This document shows positions 1 through 6,629 of a DNA stretch of 6,794 nt, one piece after another. The notes under the pieces are model-generated. The model searched no databases. It had not been told where the DNA came from and was given only the letters and a program-made list of their open reading frames with translations. The position numbers were made by a program, and so were the translations under genes. Source of the DNA: CAVQGZ01 sp964356295 (lineage in GTDB: Bacteria > Actinomycetota > Actinomycetes > Jiangellales > Jiangellaceae); the NCBI GenBank assembly GCA_964356295.1, contig CAYHHE010000107.1, positions 1 to 6,794 of the forward strand, read 5' to 3'. Position 1 is the stretch's first letter, and each line of letters starts with the position of its first letter.

Positions 1-441
1 GTTACCTGACGTAGGCGAATCCAGCAGCGCAAGTAGGCCCTCGGGGTATAGGCGCGCCTCGCCAGCGCTGAACATCGTGCGCGGCATCCAGCACACGGGA
101 CTGCCCTCGTCGAGGATGTGCCCGGCGTGGTCGCGCGTGTAGAACGAGCGGTCCTTCACGACAGCGTCGAAGACGAACACGATCTCGTGGCCGGGCTGCC
201 CGCCGTAGTCGAAGAGGTTCTCCAGCACCCCGAGCAGGCGGCTGGTTTCCAGGGTGACGTCGAGTTCCTCACGCATCTCGCGGTGCAGCGCGTGCTCGGC
301 GCGCTCCCCGAGCTCGATGCCCCCACCAAGTGGGCGGAAGAACTCCGCGCCGGTCACCGGATCGTGCCCGGTGAGCACCAGCAGCTCGTCGCGACGACGC
401 ACCACGGCCAGCGCGATCGGCCGGATCGTCGGCGAGGGCAC
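1..441 (-). CDS. Nudix hydrolase, 3' end cut by the window edge
   Basis: The 147 visible residues form a Nudix-fold protein, a family that hydrolyses nucleoside diphosphates linked to another moiety. The substrate cannot be told from sequence. The Nudix box is clear: Gly40, five residues, Glu46, seven residues, then Arg54-Glu55-Met56-x-Glu58-Glu59-Leu-Asp61-Val62. The metal-binding REUXEE core is complete, and Asp61 replaces the usual Gly, a common variation. The N-terminus has the typical first beta strand (IALAVVRRRDELLVL). The start is the GTG at 441-439, because an in-frame TAG lies four codons upstream (453-451) and no other start fits between. No strong Shine-Dalgarno is visible. No stop is reached by position 1, but typical single-domain Nudix proteins are about 150-160 residues, so little is missing. 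It lies 52 bases downstream of the dead integrase on the same strand and appears intact. It may be ordinary chromosome flanking the element. Confidence 0.92.
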   Translation of the reverse strand, partial: MPSPTIRPIALAVVRRRDELLVLTGHDPVTGAEFFRPLGGGIELGERAEHALHREMREELDVTLETSRLLGVLENLFDYGGQPGHEIVFVFDAVVKDRSFYTRDHAGHILDEGSPVCWMPRTMFSAGEARLYPEGLLALLDSPTSGN

Positions 442-493
442 ACCGCGACGCTACCGGGCCAGCACACGCTGTCCCAGCCGTGCGCTGGTGTCG

Positions 494-1630
494 TCACCAG
501 TACGACTTGCCGAGCCGGGCGGCGGTGTCAGCGTCGCGAAGGGGCAGGGCGTGGCTGCAGATGCGTAGCGTGGTGAGGCGTCACGATGACCGAGCCGGGC
601 CTGGGCGGCGAGGACGTCACCCTGCCCGACCAGGACGGTGGCCAGGGTGTGCCGCAGCCGATGCAGGGTGACGTCCGTGACCGGCCTGCGCGGCCAGCTC
701 GGCGAACCAGTGACCCAGGCACGAGCTCGACAGCCGGCTGTGGTGCAGCGGGTCGGCTGAGAACAGCCACGCCCCCACCACCTCACCGCCCGCGCCTGCC
801 ACACCTCGACCGTCTGGCGCCACAGCGCGGCGGTGCCGCACCCCAGAGTGAGGCGGCAGATCCGGCCGGACCTCGGCGCGCCGACCACCTCCGCGGACAC
901 CGCGCGGGCAATGGTCAGCACGTCGCCGTCGAGGTCGGTGAGCTGCAGGGCGGCGAGCTCGCCGCGCCGTGCCCCGGTATCGGCGGCGAGCCGCACCAGC
1001 AGCAGCACCTGCTCTGCCTTGTGCCGGGATCGCCCAGTCATCGCGCTGGTCACGCCGTGCTGGGCAGCAGCGATAAGGTCGCGGACGGCTTCGACCGGGG
1101 CATGCAGCCGCACCCTCGACTGGGGTGGGCCACTCATCCCGTCCAACGGGCGCCGGTCGCTGATCCGCTCCGCGTACCCCCACCGCAGGCACGAGCGCAG
1201 TCAGCGCACCCGGGCGAAGATGGTCGGCTCCCCCAACCCGGCGGTCTGCCAGGCCGCCATCGCTGCGCGCAGCACCCGTGGCGTGATGTCCACCGCGCGG
1301 CGGTGGCCGAGCCGGTCCGGAGCCAGCGCCGCGGCGATCGACCGGTACCCCACCGCGGTCGACGGCCTCCACCCGTGGTCCGCCTGAAACCAGACCTCCA
1401 ACAGCTCGGCCAGGGTGATCTCCGCGTGCGCCCGTCGGTGGGACCGGATCTGCGCGGCCTCGGCGGCCCACCGGGCCCGGGCGTACCAACCGGTGTCCCG
1501 GTTTCCGACCACAGTCAGAGACTCGACCTCGCTGCGGACCCGAGATCGGGTCCGGACCGAGCGAGACCCGGACCTCGCACACCCCGTCCCGTCGCTGCCG
1601 AATCGACCCCAACCCATGCGAACTGGTCAT
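494..1630 (-). pseudogene. Degenerate tyrosine recombinase (phage/ICE-type integrase) with frameshifts, a premature stop and Tyr-to-Cys at the nucleophile
   Basis: Joining frames gives a site-specific integrase of about 375 residues. From ATG 1630 (or TTG 1612) the N-terminus reads as an arm-binding domain (GSIRQRRDGVCEVRVSLG). A +1 change near 1528 leads into the SAM-like core-binding domain (ITLAELLEVWF). An in-frame TGA sits at 1203-1201, where the sense reading continues as LRSCLRWGYAERISDRRPLD. The catalytic domain follows: Arg box TGARRGELAALQ (Arg codon 969-967), a -1 change near 790, GGEVVGAWLFSAD, a +1 change near 682, then the HRLRHT box (His 663-661, Arg 654-652) and LGHRDAS (His 588-586). 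A -1 change near 575 leads to TTLRICSHALPLRDADTAARL and a TGA at 496-494. In this family the I-C position is the nucleophilic tyrosine (TLRIYSH); here codon 559-557 is TGC, Cys. Frame calls come from direct translation. The family is certain; exact indel positions are good to a few bases. Neighbouring genes are intact, so this is decay and not poor sequence. Confidence 0.9.
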
Positions 1631-1673
1631 CGACCACCGTAAGACCAGGCAGGACGGGTCCGCCGGGATGTAA

Positions 1674-1715
1674 GGGCATCCCAGCAGTTGTTGGGCTGCT
1701 GTTGGGATCGCGCCC
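1674..1715. repeat. Bulged hairpin upstream of the dead integrase
   Basis: ATCCCA (1678-1683) pairs with TGGGAT (1703-1708), and GCAG (1684-1687) with CTGC (1696-1699), leaving a three-base bulge and an 8-base loop. Outer GGGC (1674-1677) can pair with GCCC (1712-1715) across a small internal loop. No T-run follows on either strand, so it is not a classical intrinsic terminator. It lies between the att remnant and the integrase start, where it could be a leader structure or a recombination-protein site. The role is unknown. Confidence 0.45.
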
Positions 1716-1770
1716 CGGACATGAGGAAGACCCGGGCTCAGTACGCCCAGGTCAGACAGTGTTTTCGGGG

Positions 1771-1813
1771 GCGCGCCCGAAGGGATTCGAACCCCTAACC
1801 TACTGTTCCGTAT
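1771..1813 (-). other. tRNA 3'-half remnant, probably tRNA-Arg(ACG): att core of an integrated element
   Basis: On the minus strand this reads as the 3' half of a tRNA. It has an anticodon-loop-like ATACGGA (anticodon ACG at 1811-1809), then the remainder of an anticodon stem and variable loop. A complete T-arm follows: AGGGG, loop TTCGAAT, CCCTT (five pairs, one G-U). The 3' acceptor strand is CGGGCGC and the discriminator G. The acceptor strand and anticodon region match the actinobacterial tRNA-Arg(ACG) pattern as I recall it. The 5' half (acceptor GCGCCCG, D-arm, 5' anticodon stem) is absent: the bases before ATACGGA are ACCCC, which do not pair with the ACAGT after it. A segment running from the anticodon loop to the tRNA 3' end is the usual identity segment of tyrosine-recombinase attachment sites in actinomycete integrative elements. 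It is therefore best read as attR/attP and not as a working tRNA gene. Confidence 0.75.
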
Positions 1814-1829
1814 GGGGTGTTCAGGGGGA

Positions 1830-1872
1830 GTCCACCACCGTCCGTTGCCGCAGGTCACGGACGTGGGTGGAC
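1830..1872. repeat. 15-base imperfect inverted repeat beside the att remnant
   Basis: The left arm (1830-1844, GTCCACCACCGTCCG) is complementary to the right arm (1858-1872) at 13 of 15 positions, with a 13-base spacer. The right arm ends in GGTGGAC, and a second GGTGGAC follows at 1876-1882, exactly 10 bases on, so one helical turn separates the two copies. This lies 17 bases from the att core and 70 bases past the helicase stop. It could bind integrase or excisionase arm domains, or form a transcript-end hairpin for the helicase, although no T-tract follows. Confidence 0.55.
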
Positions 1873-1900
1873 TGAGGTGGACGCCTGGGACGGACCTGTA

Positions 1901-1922
1901 GGCGGTACGAATGGCGGTACGA
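1901..1922. repeat. Two tandem copies of GGCGGTACGA, 12-base period
   Basis: GGCGGTACGA occurs at 1901-1910 and again at 1913-1922, with AT between. The pair ends 20 bases from the helicase stop codon. Short direct repeats 90-150 bases from an att core are where arm-type integrase sites usually lie, but no such site is known for this integrase, so the role is inferred only from position. Confidence 0.5.
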
Positions 1923-1941
1923 GCGATAGGAGAGCTGTCGC

Positions 1942-4900
1942 TCATCTGGCCACGACCGAGGCTACGTGGAAGACCTCGCCGGGCATGCGGCGGTGCAGCC
2001 TCCAGGTGATGGCGATGGGTCGTTCTCCACGGTGCTCGACGTAGGTGGCTTGCCCCAAACACAGGAACGGGGTGGCGCCGAGATCGTCGGTGGGTGTCTC
2101 ACGGACGAACAGGACGATGTGGCTGCCGCGCTCCGCATGGTGGAGGTAGCGCTGACCCGTCTGGGAGGCGACGCGGGTGGTGTTCTGGGACTCCCAGTGG
2201 AACAGCTCGGGCGAGATCGCGTAGTCCCGGTACATCGTGGTCGGGGAGAACTCGGCCTCGCTCTTGCGCAGGTTGACAAGCAACGCGTCGGTCTGAGTGG
2301 TCTCGGCCCAGGCGACGCCGGTGAAGTGGCCGCGGGCGACTCGGTCCCAGCTGGCCCAGTCGAGAGCGGCGAGGATCTCCTCGCGGCGGTAGCGGGCGTG
2401 GCTGAAGACCGGGATGTCTTGCAGCCCTTCCCCGAGTGACCGTGGGCTCACCCGGGCCCGGTCCACTCCGTAGGCCATGACCTCGCGCGCTTCCGCGCAC
2501 GCGGCTGGGTGCTGGCGCAGGTGCTCGAGACCAGCCTGGTAGGAGGCAGAGTCGCCCTTGTTCGGCCAGAGGGTGAAGAACAGCATCCGCGCGAGTCGCT
2601 GCTGCCGCGGGGTGAGGTCGTCGTAGTGCGGCGCGTCGGGGGACATGAGCAGTGCGTAGGTCTCGGCGCGCTCCGGGTCGTCGACGTGCAGCAGGCTGGA
2701 CAGCCGGCGCAGCAGGGGCGTCTCATGCGGCCCTGCGGCGGCAGTCGGAAGCCCGGCGAGGCGCCGCAGACCGGTCCACGAGCTGTTGCCCCGGTAGATG
2801 TCGACCAAATCGCGCCCGGACTCGGCGAGGAACCCCCCAAGGGGGAGGTCGCCGTAGGATCGGACCTCGTCGGCCAGTCCCTTTCGGGTGAGCCGGAGTT
2901 GTTGGCGCACGCTGTCCAGGACGATCTGCTCGGCGACCCGGTCGAGCACGAGCTGGGACCCGGACGGCAGGAACGGAAAGCCCTGCTTGATTTGGCGCTC
3001 CAGCGCAGTGCGCCCCACGCCGATGAGGGCTCGGTAGCGCACGTCGAAGCGGTACTCGCGGCGGTGCTGTCCGATGAAGTCCAGAGCCGTCAGGACCGCC
3101 TTGCCGGGGGCGCGGCGCAGCCCTCGTCCGAGTTGTTGGAGGAAGACTGTCGCGCTCTGGGTGGGTCGTAGGAACAGGACGGTGTCAACCTCGGGCAGGT
3201 CGACACCTTCGTTGAAGAGGTCGGCCGCGAACAGCGCGTTGAGCTCGCGCGAACGCAGAGCCGTCAGTGCAGCCGCGCGCTCATCGCAAGGCGTCTCCCC
3301 CGAAACGGCGAGCGCTGGGATGCCGGCCTCGCGGAACACTTGTGCCATGTACTCGGCGTGGGCGACCGACACGCAGAACCCGAGAGCTCGCATCTGGTGC
3401 ACGTCGGTCACCTTGTCCCGCAGCTCCCGGAGGACCTTCGCGGCGCGGGCGTCGTTGCCGGTGTAGACCCGGTCCAGACCCACGACGTCGTAGGCCCCGC
3501 GATTCCACTCGATGCCGCGCAGATCCACGTCATCGGCGACACCGAAGTAGTGGAACGGAACAAGCAGGTCGTCGGCGAGAGCGTCCCACAGCCGCTGCTC
3601 GAACGCGGTGCGTCCGTCGAAGAACGCCCGGACGTCGACCCCGTCAGCCCGCTCGGGGGTGGCGGTGAGTCCGAGCAGCTCCCGCGGACGCAGGTGGTCG
3701 AGCAGCCGGCGGTAGGTGGCGGCTTCGGCGTGGTGGAACTCGTCGACCAACACGACGTCGAAGTGGTCGGCCGGGATCCGGTCGACCCCGTAGGCGGACA
3801 GCGACTGAATGCTGGCGAACACGTGCCGCCACCGCTCCGGTCGCGCGCCTGCGACGTATGGTTCGCCGAACGCACCGTCGGTAAGCACCTCCCGATAGGT
3901 GCGCAGCGACTGGTCGAGGATCTCCTTCCGGTGCGCGACGAACAGCAGGCTCGGGCGGGGGGACGGGTCGGGTGCGAGTCGCCGGTAGTCCAGCGCTGCC
4001 ACCACGGTCTTCCCGGTACCGGTGGCCGCGACGACGAGGTTGCGGTGCCGGCCGTGGATCTCACGCTCGGTCTCGAGGGCTTCCAGGATCTGCTCCTGGT
4101 GCGGGAACGGGCGCACCTCCAGCCCGGCCAGGCTGATCGTCCGGCCTCCCTCGGCAGGCCCGCCTCCGGCGCGGGCGAGAGCGACGTCGAGCTGCTCCCG
4201 GTCGGTGTCGGGGTCGTAGGACGTGAACGCCTGGTCGGACCAGTAAGTGTCGAACGTCGCCTCGAACTTGCGAATCAGCTGCGGCGTCGCCACCCTCGAC
4301 AGCCGAACGTTCCACTCCAGCCCGTCCACCAGCGCCGACTTCGACAGGTTCGAGCTGCCGACGAAGGCGGTGTCAAAACCCGAGTGGCGGCGGAACAACC
4401 ACGCCTTCGCGTGCAGCCGAGTCGACTGCGTCTCATACGAGATCCGCACCTCGGCACCGAACCTGCGCACCAACTCGTCCAGCGCGCGTCGTTCGGTGGC
4501 ACCCATGTAGGTAGTGGTGATGACGCGGAGGGGGATGCCCCGGTCCCGCAAGGCCAGCAGCTGCTGCTCGATCACGCGGAGCCCATGCCAGCGGATGAAC
4601 GCGCACAGCAGGTCCACCCGGTCTGCACTCGCCAGCTCCGAGCGCAGCTCCGCACCCAGGGTGGGCTCCTCCGGAGCGTTCGTGAGCAGCGCGGCATCCG
4701 ACAACGGCGTAACCGGGCGGATCAGCTCCCGACCCGCGGGCGACACCTGCCGAGTCAGCGCGATCAACTGCTCCAGCCGCTCGGCCACCACGGCCTCGTC
4801 GTCGCCGAGAAGGGCGACCATCTCGTTCACCAGCGCCACTCGCGCCGACTCATCGCGAACGCCGGCCAGTGCGCGACGGACCGCGTCGGCCACGTGCCTG

Positions 4901-5067
4901 GCCAAGACCTCGGGCGCATCAGCCGGGTCGACGACCTCGAAACTCGGAGTCAGCTCGACACCAGCCAGCTCGCGGGACAGCGCAGTCGTGTGGAGGGACT
5001 CGTAGACGCCTTCGGCCAGCTCCCCCATGGACGGTGAGCTTCCCAGAGACGGATGATTACCGTCCAC
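1942..5067 (-). CDS. PLD-nuclease / superfamily 2 helicase / DUF3427 fusion protein, SauUSI-like architecture
   Basis: This intact 1041-residue protein is predicted to be cytoplasmic, with no signal peptide or membrane segment. Residues 1-130 are helical and unassigned. A phospholipase-D-type nuclease domain covers about 135-280: LHAKAW with His219 and Lys221, then FVGSSNLS with Asn240, and GLEWNVRLS with Glu251. The SF2 helicase core covers about 315-690: Walker A ATGTGKT (Lys353), LLFVAHR, motif II DEFH (Asp442, Glu443), TAT (468-470), motif V NEGVDLP (619-625) and motif VI QQLGRGLRR (arginines 648, 651, 652). The C-terminus resembles DUF3427, with FSPTTMYRDYAIS and FHWESQNTT (940-964). All catalytic motifs are present. 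Known relatives with this order include the ATP-dependent type IV restriction enzyme SauUSI, which cuts modified-cytosine DNA. Other DUF3427 helicases are uncharacterised, so restriction is an inference. No methyltransferase or partner gene is adjacent. The GTG start at 5067 is chosen because GAGGAG lies seven bases upstream; ATG at 5028 (residue 14) has a poorer site. Confidence 0.95.
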   Translation of the reverse strand: MDGNHPSLGSSPSMGELAEGVYESLHTTALSRELAGVELTPSFEVVDPADAPEVLARHVADAVRRALAGVRDESARVALVNEMVALLGDDEAVVAERLEQLIALTRQVSPAGRELIRPVTPLSDAALLTNAPEEPTLGAELRSELASADRVDLLCAFIRWHGLRVIEQQLLALRDRGIPLRVITTTYMGATERRALDELVRRFGAEVRISYETQSTRLHAKAWLFRRHSGFDTAFVGSSNLSKSALVDGLEWNVRLSRVATPQLIRKFEATFDTYWSDQAFTSYDPDTDREQLDVALARAGGGPAEGGRTISLAGLEVRPFPHQEQILEALETEREIHGRHRNLVVAATGTGKTVVAALDYRRLAPDPSPRPSLLFVAHRKEILDQSLRTYREVLTDGAFGEPYVAGARPERWRHVFASIQSLSAYGVDRIPADHFDVVLVDEFHHAEAATYRRLLDHLRPRELLGLTATPERADGVDVRAFFDGRTAFEQRLWDALADDLLVPFHYFGVADDVDLRGIEWNRGAYDVVGLDRVYTGNDARAAKVLRELRDKVTDVHQMRALGFCVSVAHAEYMAQVFREAGIPALAVSGETPCDERAAALTALRSRELNALFAADLFNEGVDLPEVDTVLFLRPTQSATVFLQQLGRGLRRAPGKAVLTALDFIGQHRREYRFDVRYRALIGVGRTALERQIKQGFPFLPSGSQLVLDRVAEQIVLDSVRQQLRLTRKGLADEVRSYGDLPLGGFLAESGRDLVDIYRGNSSWTGLRRLAGLPTAAAGPHETPLLRRLSSLLHVDDPERAETYALLMSPDAPHYDDLTPRQQRLARMLFFTLWPNKGDSASYQAGLEHLRQHPAACAEAREVMAYGVDRARVSPRSLGEGLQDIPVFSHARYRREEILAALDWASWDRVARGHFTGVAWAETTQTDALLVNLRKSEAEFSPTTMYRDYAISPELFHWESQNTTRVASQTGQRYLHHAERGSHIVLFVRETPTDDLGATPFLCLGQATYVEHRGERPIAITWRLHRRMPGEVFHVASVVAR

Positions 5068-5074
5068 CGATGCG

Positions 5075-5080
5075 CTCCTC
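5075..5080 (-). promoter_or_regulatory. Shine-Dalgarno of the PLD-helicase gene
   Basis: On the minus strand GAGGAG is followed by seven bases (CGCATCG) and the GTG start at 5067. This strong, well-spaced site decides for the GTG over the in-frame ATG 13 codons later. Confidence 0.75.
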
Positions 5081-5142
5081 GAGCCACGATGCCGTCCAGA
5101 GAGTTGATGTCCTCGCGTCGGTCAACGCAACCGGGAGTGCGC

Positions 5143-5532
5143 ATGAAGCAGATCCACCTGATCGTCAGCGTGACCCTCAACGATGACAATCTGGTCACCG
5201 ACGCCTCGGTCGAGCAGGAGATGAGCCTGTCGCCGTCTCACTTCCCCTACGGCAACACCTGGGTCGAGGACAGGGAGCGGTGGGAGTACCTGACGGGGTT
5301 CGACGCTTCACTCAAGGCTGCCATCGCCGCCATCAACTCAGGACTGCGCGGCCTGTGGGCCTCTGCGCACTCGACCGAGCGGCGTTCACCGTCCACACCC
5401 GGGACGGGCGCGACCTCACCCTGCCCGGGCCGTACCTGGCCGACGGACGCCTCGACCACGCCTACGCCCACACCTTGCACAAGACCCAAGGGCAAACCAG
5501 CCAGATCACCCTCGCCGCCGCACGCTCGATAA
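5143..5532 (+). CDS. Hypothetical protein, N-terminal part plausible, C-terminal part runs out of frame over a relaxase remnant
   Basis: The ATG at 5143 has GGGAG five bases upstream (5133-5137) and opens a 129-residue frame divergent from the helicase, 75 bases away. The first 65-70 residues look like a real protein: MKQIHLIVSVTLNDDNLVTD, a patch rich in aromatic and acidic residues, then a helix-like KAAIAAINSGL. Codons there end mostly in G or C. I do not recognise the family. From about 5365 the same frame becomes rich in Ser, Thr and Pro with poor codon choice, because it lies over a relaxase-helicase fragment whose true reading frame is the next one. It is therefore probably a small gene truncated by a recombination or deletion junction near 5340-5375, ending at an accidental TAA (5530-5532). 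Whether it is expressed is unknown. Confidence 0.5.
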   Translation: MKQIHLIVSVTLNDDNLVTDASVEQEMSLSPSHFPYGNTWVEDRERWEYLTGFDASLKAAIAAINSGLRGLWASAHSTERRSPSTPGTGATSPCPGRTWPTDASTTPTPTPCTRPKGKPARSPSPPHAR

Positions 5533-5816
5533 CGCGCGAGACCGCCCACACCGCCTTGTCCCGCCGACGCCTCGGGGCATCCCCGCAGGTCAGCGACCCA
5601 TTCCAGCCGAACGCGTGCCCACTATCTGCGGAAGTTGAGGCTGATGAGCGTGAACGCTGTGCCCGATGCGCGGCAGAAGCGAGCGTTGTTCGCAAGGCGA
5701 GCGACGAGGACGACCAGCGTCACACCGCCGTGTTGCGCGCCAGGCGCGTCGATCTTCGAGCCGAGCACCTCACAACGGGATGTGAGCGCTGCCAATCGAT
5801 CGGACGGGACTCGTGA
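5364..5816 (+). pseudogene. Remnant of a MobF/TraA-type conjugative relaxase-helicase (C-terminal helicase motifs only)
   Basis: In frame with 5364, about 65-70 residues match the end of the RecD-like helicase domain found in MobF/TrwC/TraA relaxases. ALDRAAFTVHTRDGRDLTLP is a beta-rich segment that in intact proteins follows a nucleic-acid-contacting loop. The motif around HAYAHTLHKTQGQTSQ (5457-5504) corresponds to the YA-x-T-x-HK-x-QG motif of this helicase group, and ETAHTALSR (5538-5564) to the final YVALSR-type motif. The relaxase domain, Walker motifs and most of the helicase, normally well over 800 residues, are missing. The upstream border lies over the small gene starting at 5143. 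After ALSR the frame stays open to TGA 5814-5816, but residues there (two CxxC pairs, CARC and CERC) match nothing I know and may be non-coding. It shows that a conjugative plasmid or integrative element once occupied this side of the att site. Confidence 0.7.
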
Positions 5817-5826
5817 CTGAGGGATA

Positions 5827-6519
5827 CTATTCGCTCTTCTTGACGCGGACCGCCACGCTAGTCGTGCCCTCGTTGCGGAACTCGTAGCCCGGGAGGCCCC
5901 TGAGAACCTTGGTCCAAGTGGCCTTGCCGTGGTCCTTTGCGGACTGACCGTGATGTTGGCGCATGTGGTTCGCGACTGCGCTGACTCGGGCCCAGCCCTG
6001 CTTGTCGGCGTTCTTGGCGATCGCGCCTGTGAGTAGCTCGGGGAGCGTCGGCTGCCGTTTGGGTTCCGGCTTCGGCTCGCCAGCGGGCGCTCCGGGGATC
6101 GGTACGAAGAAGGTGCATGCGACCCGGAAGGACTCCGCGGTGTTCGCGCGGCCGAATCCGATGACCTTCACCCCGCGCTCGCGCAGGAAGTGGGCCAACG
6201 GGGCGTAGTCGCTGTCGCTGGAGACCAGGGCGTACACGTCCGGCCTGATCGTGTGGTGCAGGTCCACGGCGTCGATGACCAGTGCGAGGTCGGTCGCGTT
6301 CTTACCCCTCACCGGATCGGACTGCTGGACAGGCCGTATACCGCGACGGTTCAACTCGGGGTCCCAGGCCTTGAGTGCGGACTTGAACCAGTTTCCGTAG
6401 GCGCGCCGAATGGTGAGATCCCCATGCTCCGCGAGCGCTGCAAGCACTTGATCAAGGCTGCCCAATGCGGCGTTATCGGCATCGATCAAGAGGGCAACCG
6501 CAGGCTGGGCTTCTGTCAC
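5827..6519 (-). CDS. NYN-domain ribonuclease-like protein with C-terminal OST-HTH/LOTUS-like segment
   Basis: This 230-residue protein is soluble. The N-terminal 140 residues are a NYN (PIN-like, LabA/DUF88 type) domain: strand plus LIDADN with Asp13 and Asp15, then KNATDLALVIDAV with Asp77, and VSSDSDY with Asp102 and Asp104. These are the acidic residues expected to bind metal in this nuclease fold. A proline-rich linker (about 142-156, PGAPAGEPKPEPKRQPTLPE) leads to a basic C-terminal segment (157-228). It resembles the OST-HTH/LOTUS module often fused to NYN domains and thought to bind RNA. An RNA-cleaving or RNA-processing role is family knowledge; the target is unknown. The GTG start at 6519 is supported by AGGG seven bases upstream. 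It converges on the relaxase remnant, leaving only 10 bases between the stop codons (5816 and 5827). Homologues occur widely in actinobacterial chromosomes, so this may be core and not element cargo. Confidence 0.88.
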   Translation of the reverse strand: MTEAQPAVALLIDADNAALGSLDQVLAALAEHGDLTIRRAYGNWFKSALKAWDPELNRRGIRPVQQSDPVRGKNATDLALVIDAVDLHHTIRPDVYALVSSDSDYAPLAHFLRERGVKVIGFGRANTAESFRVACTFFVPIPGAPAGEPKPEPKRQPTLPELLTGAIAKNADKQGWARVSAVANHMRQHHGQSAKDHGKATWTKVLRGLPGYEFRNEGTTSVAVRVKKSE

Positions 6520-6597
6520 GCTGGGACCCTAGCGACCACGCACCCACAAGGCCGTCAGCTGCCAAGCCAGATCACGTCCAACGCGGCGTCCATGAGC

Positions 6598-6629
6598 GCG
6601 TCCGCAGGCGTCCTTCCGCCTGTGGACGC
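6598..6629 (+). repeat. 13-bp hairpin in the divergent gap before 6738
   Basis: GCGTCCGCAGGCG (6598-6610) pairs fully with CGCCTGTGGACGC (6617-6629) around a 6-base loop (TCCTTC). The only non-Watson-Crick pair is G-U if read on the plus strand; on the minus strand it would be an A-C mismatch. That favours a plus-strand RNA hairpin or a DNA palindrome. No T-run follows. It lies 79 bases from the NYN start and 109 bases before the ATG at 6738. A regulator site or a leader structure fits the position better than a terminator. Confidence 0.6.

Noticed and set aside
1201..1617. A separate 138-codon minus-strand gene
   Set aside because: It is the core-binding-domain segment of the broken integrase, ended by the premature TGA. 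The same frame continues with integrase sequence beyond it.
1771..1860. A complete tRNA gene on the minus strand
   Set aside because: No acceptor 5' strand, D-arm or 5' anticodon stem can be found upstream of the 3' half.
586..1875. Long open frame on the plus strand opposite the integrase
   Set aside because: It is an antisense shadow in GC-rich DNA. Its end reads GFEPLTYCS, the well-known false peptide produced by translating a tRNA T-arm region.
617..2062. A 481-codon minus-strand open frame crossing the att region and integrase
   Set aside because: Only parts of it (about 1630-1529, 790-683) carry integrase sequence. The rest is out of frame or non-coding, and it overlaps the helicase 3' end.
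3340..5037. A 565-codon plus-strand open frame inside the helicase gene
   Set aside because: It is the antisense shadow of a gene with full SF2 helicase and PLD motifs. It has no recognisable domain.
5104..5132. Promoter elements in the divergent 75-base gap (TTGACC on the minus strand at 5125-5120, TTGATG on the plus strand)
   Set aside because: Neither hexamer has a convincing -10 at 16-18 bases, so no promoter is called.
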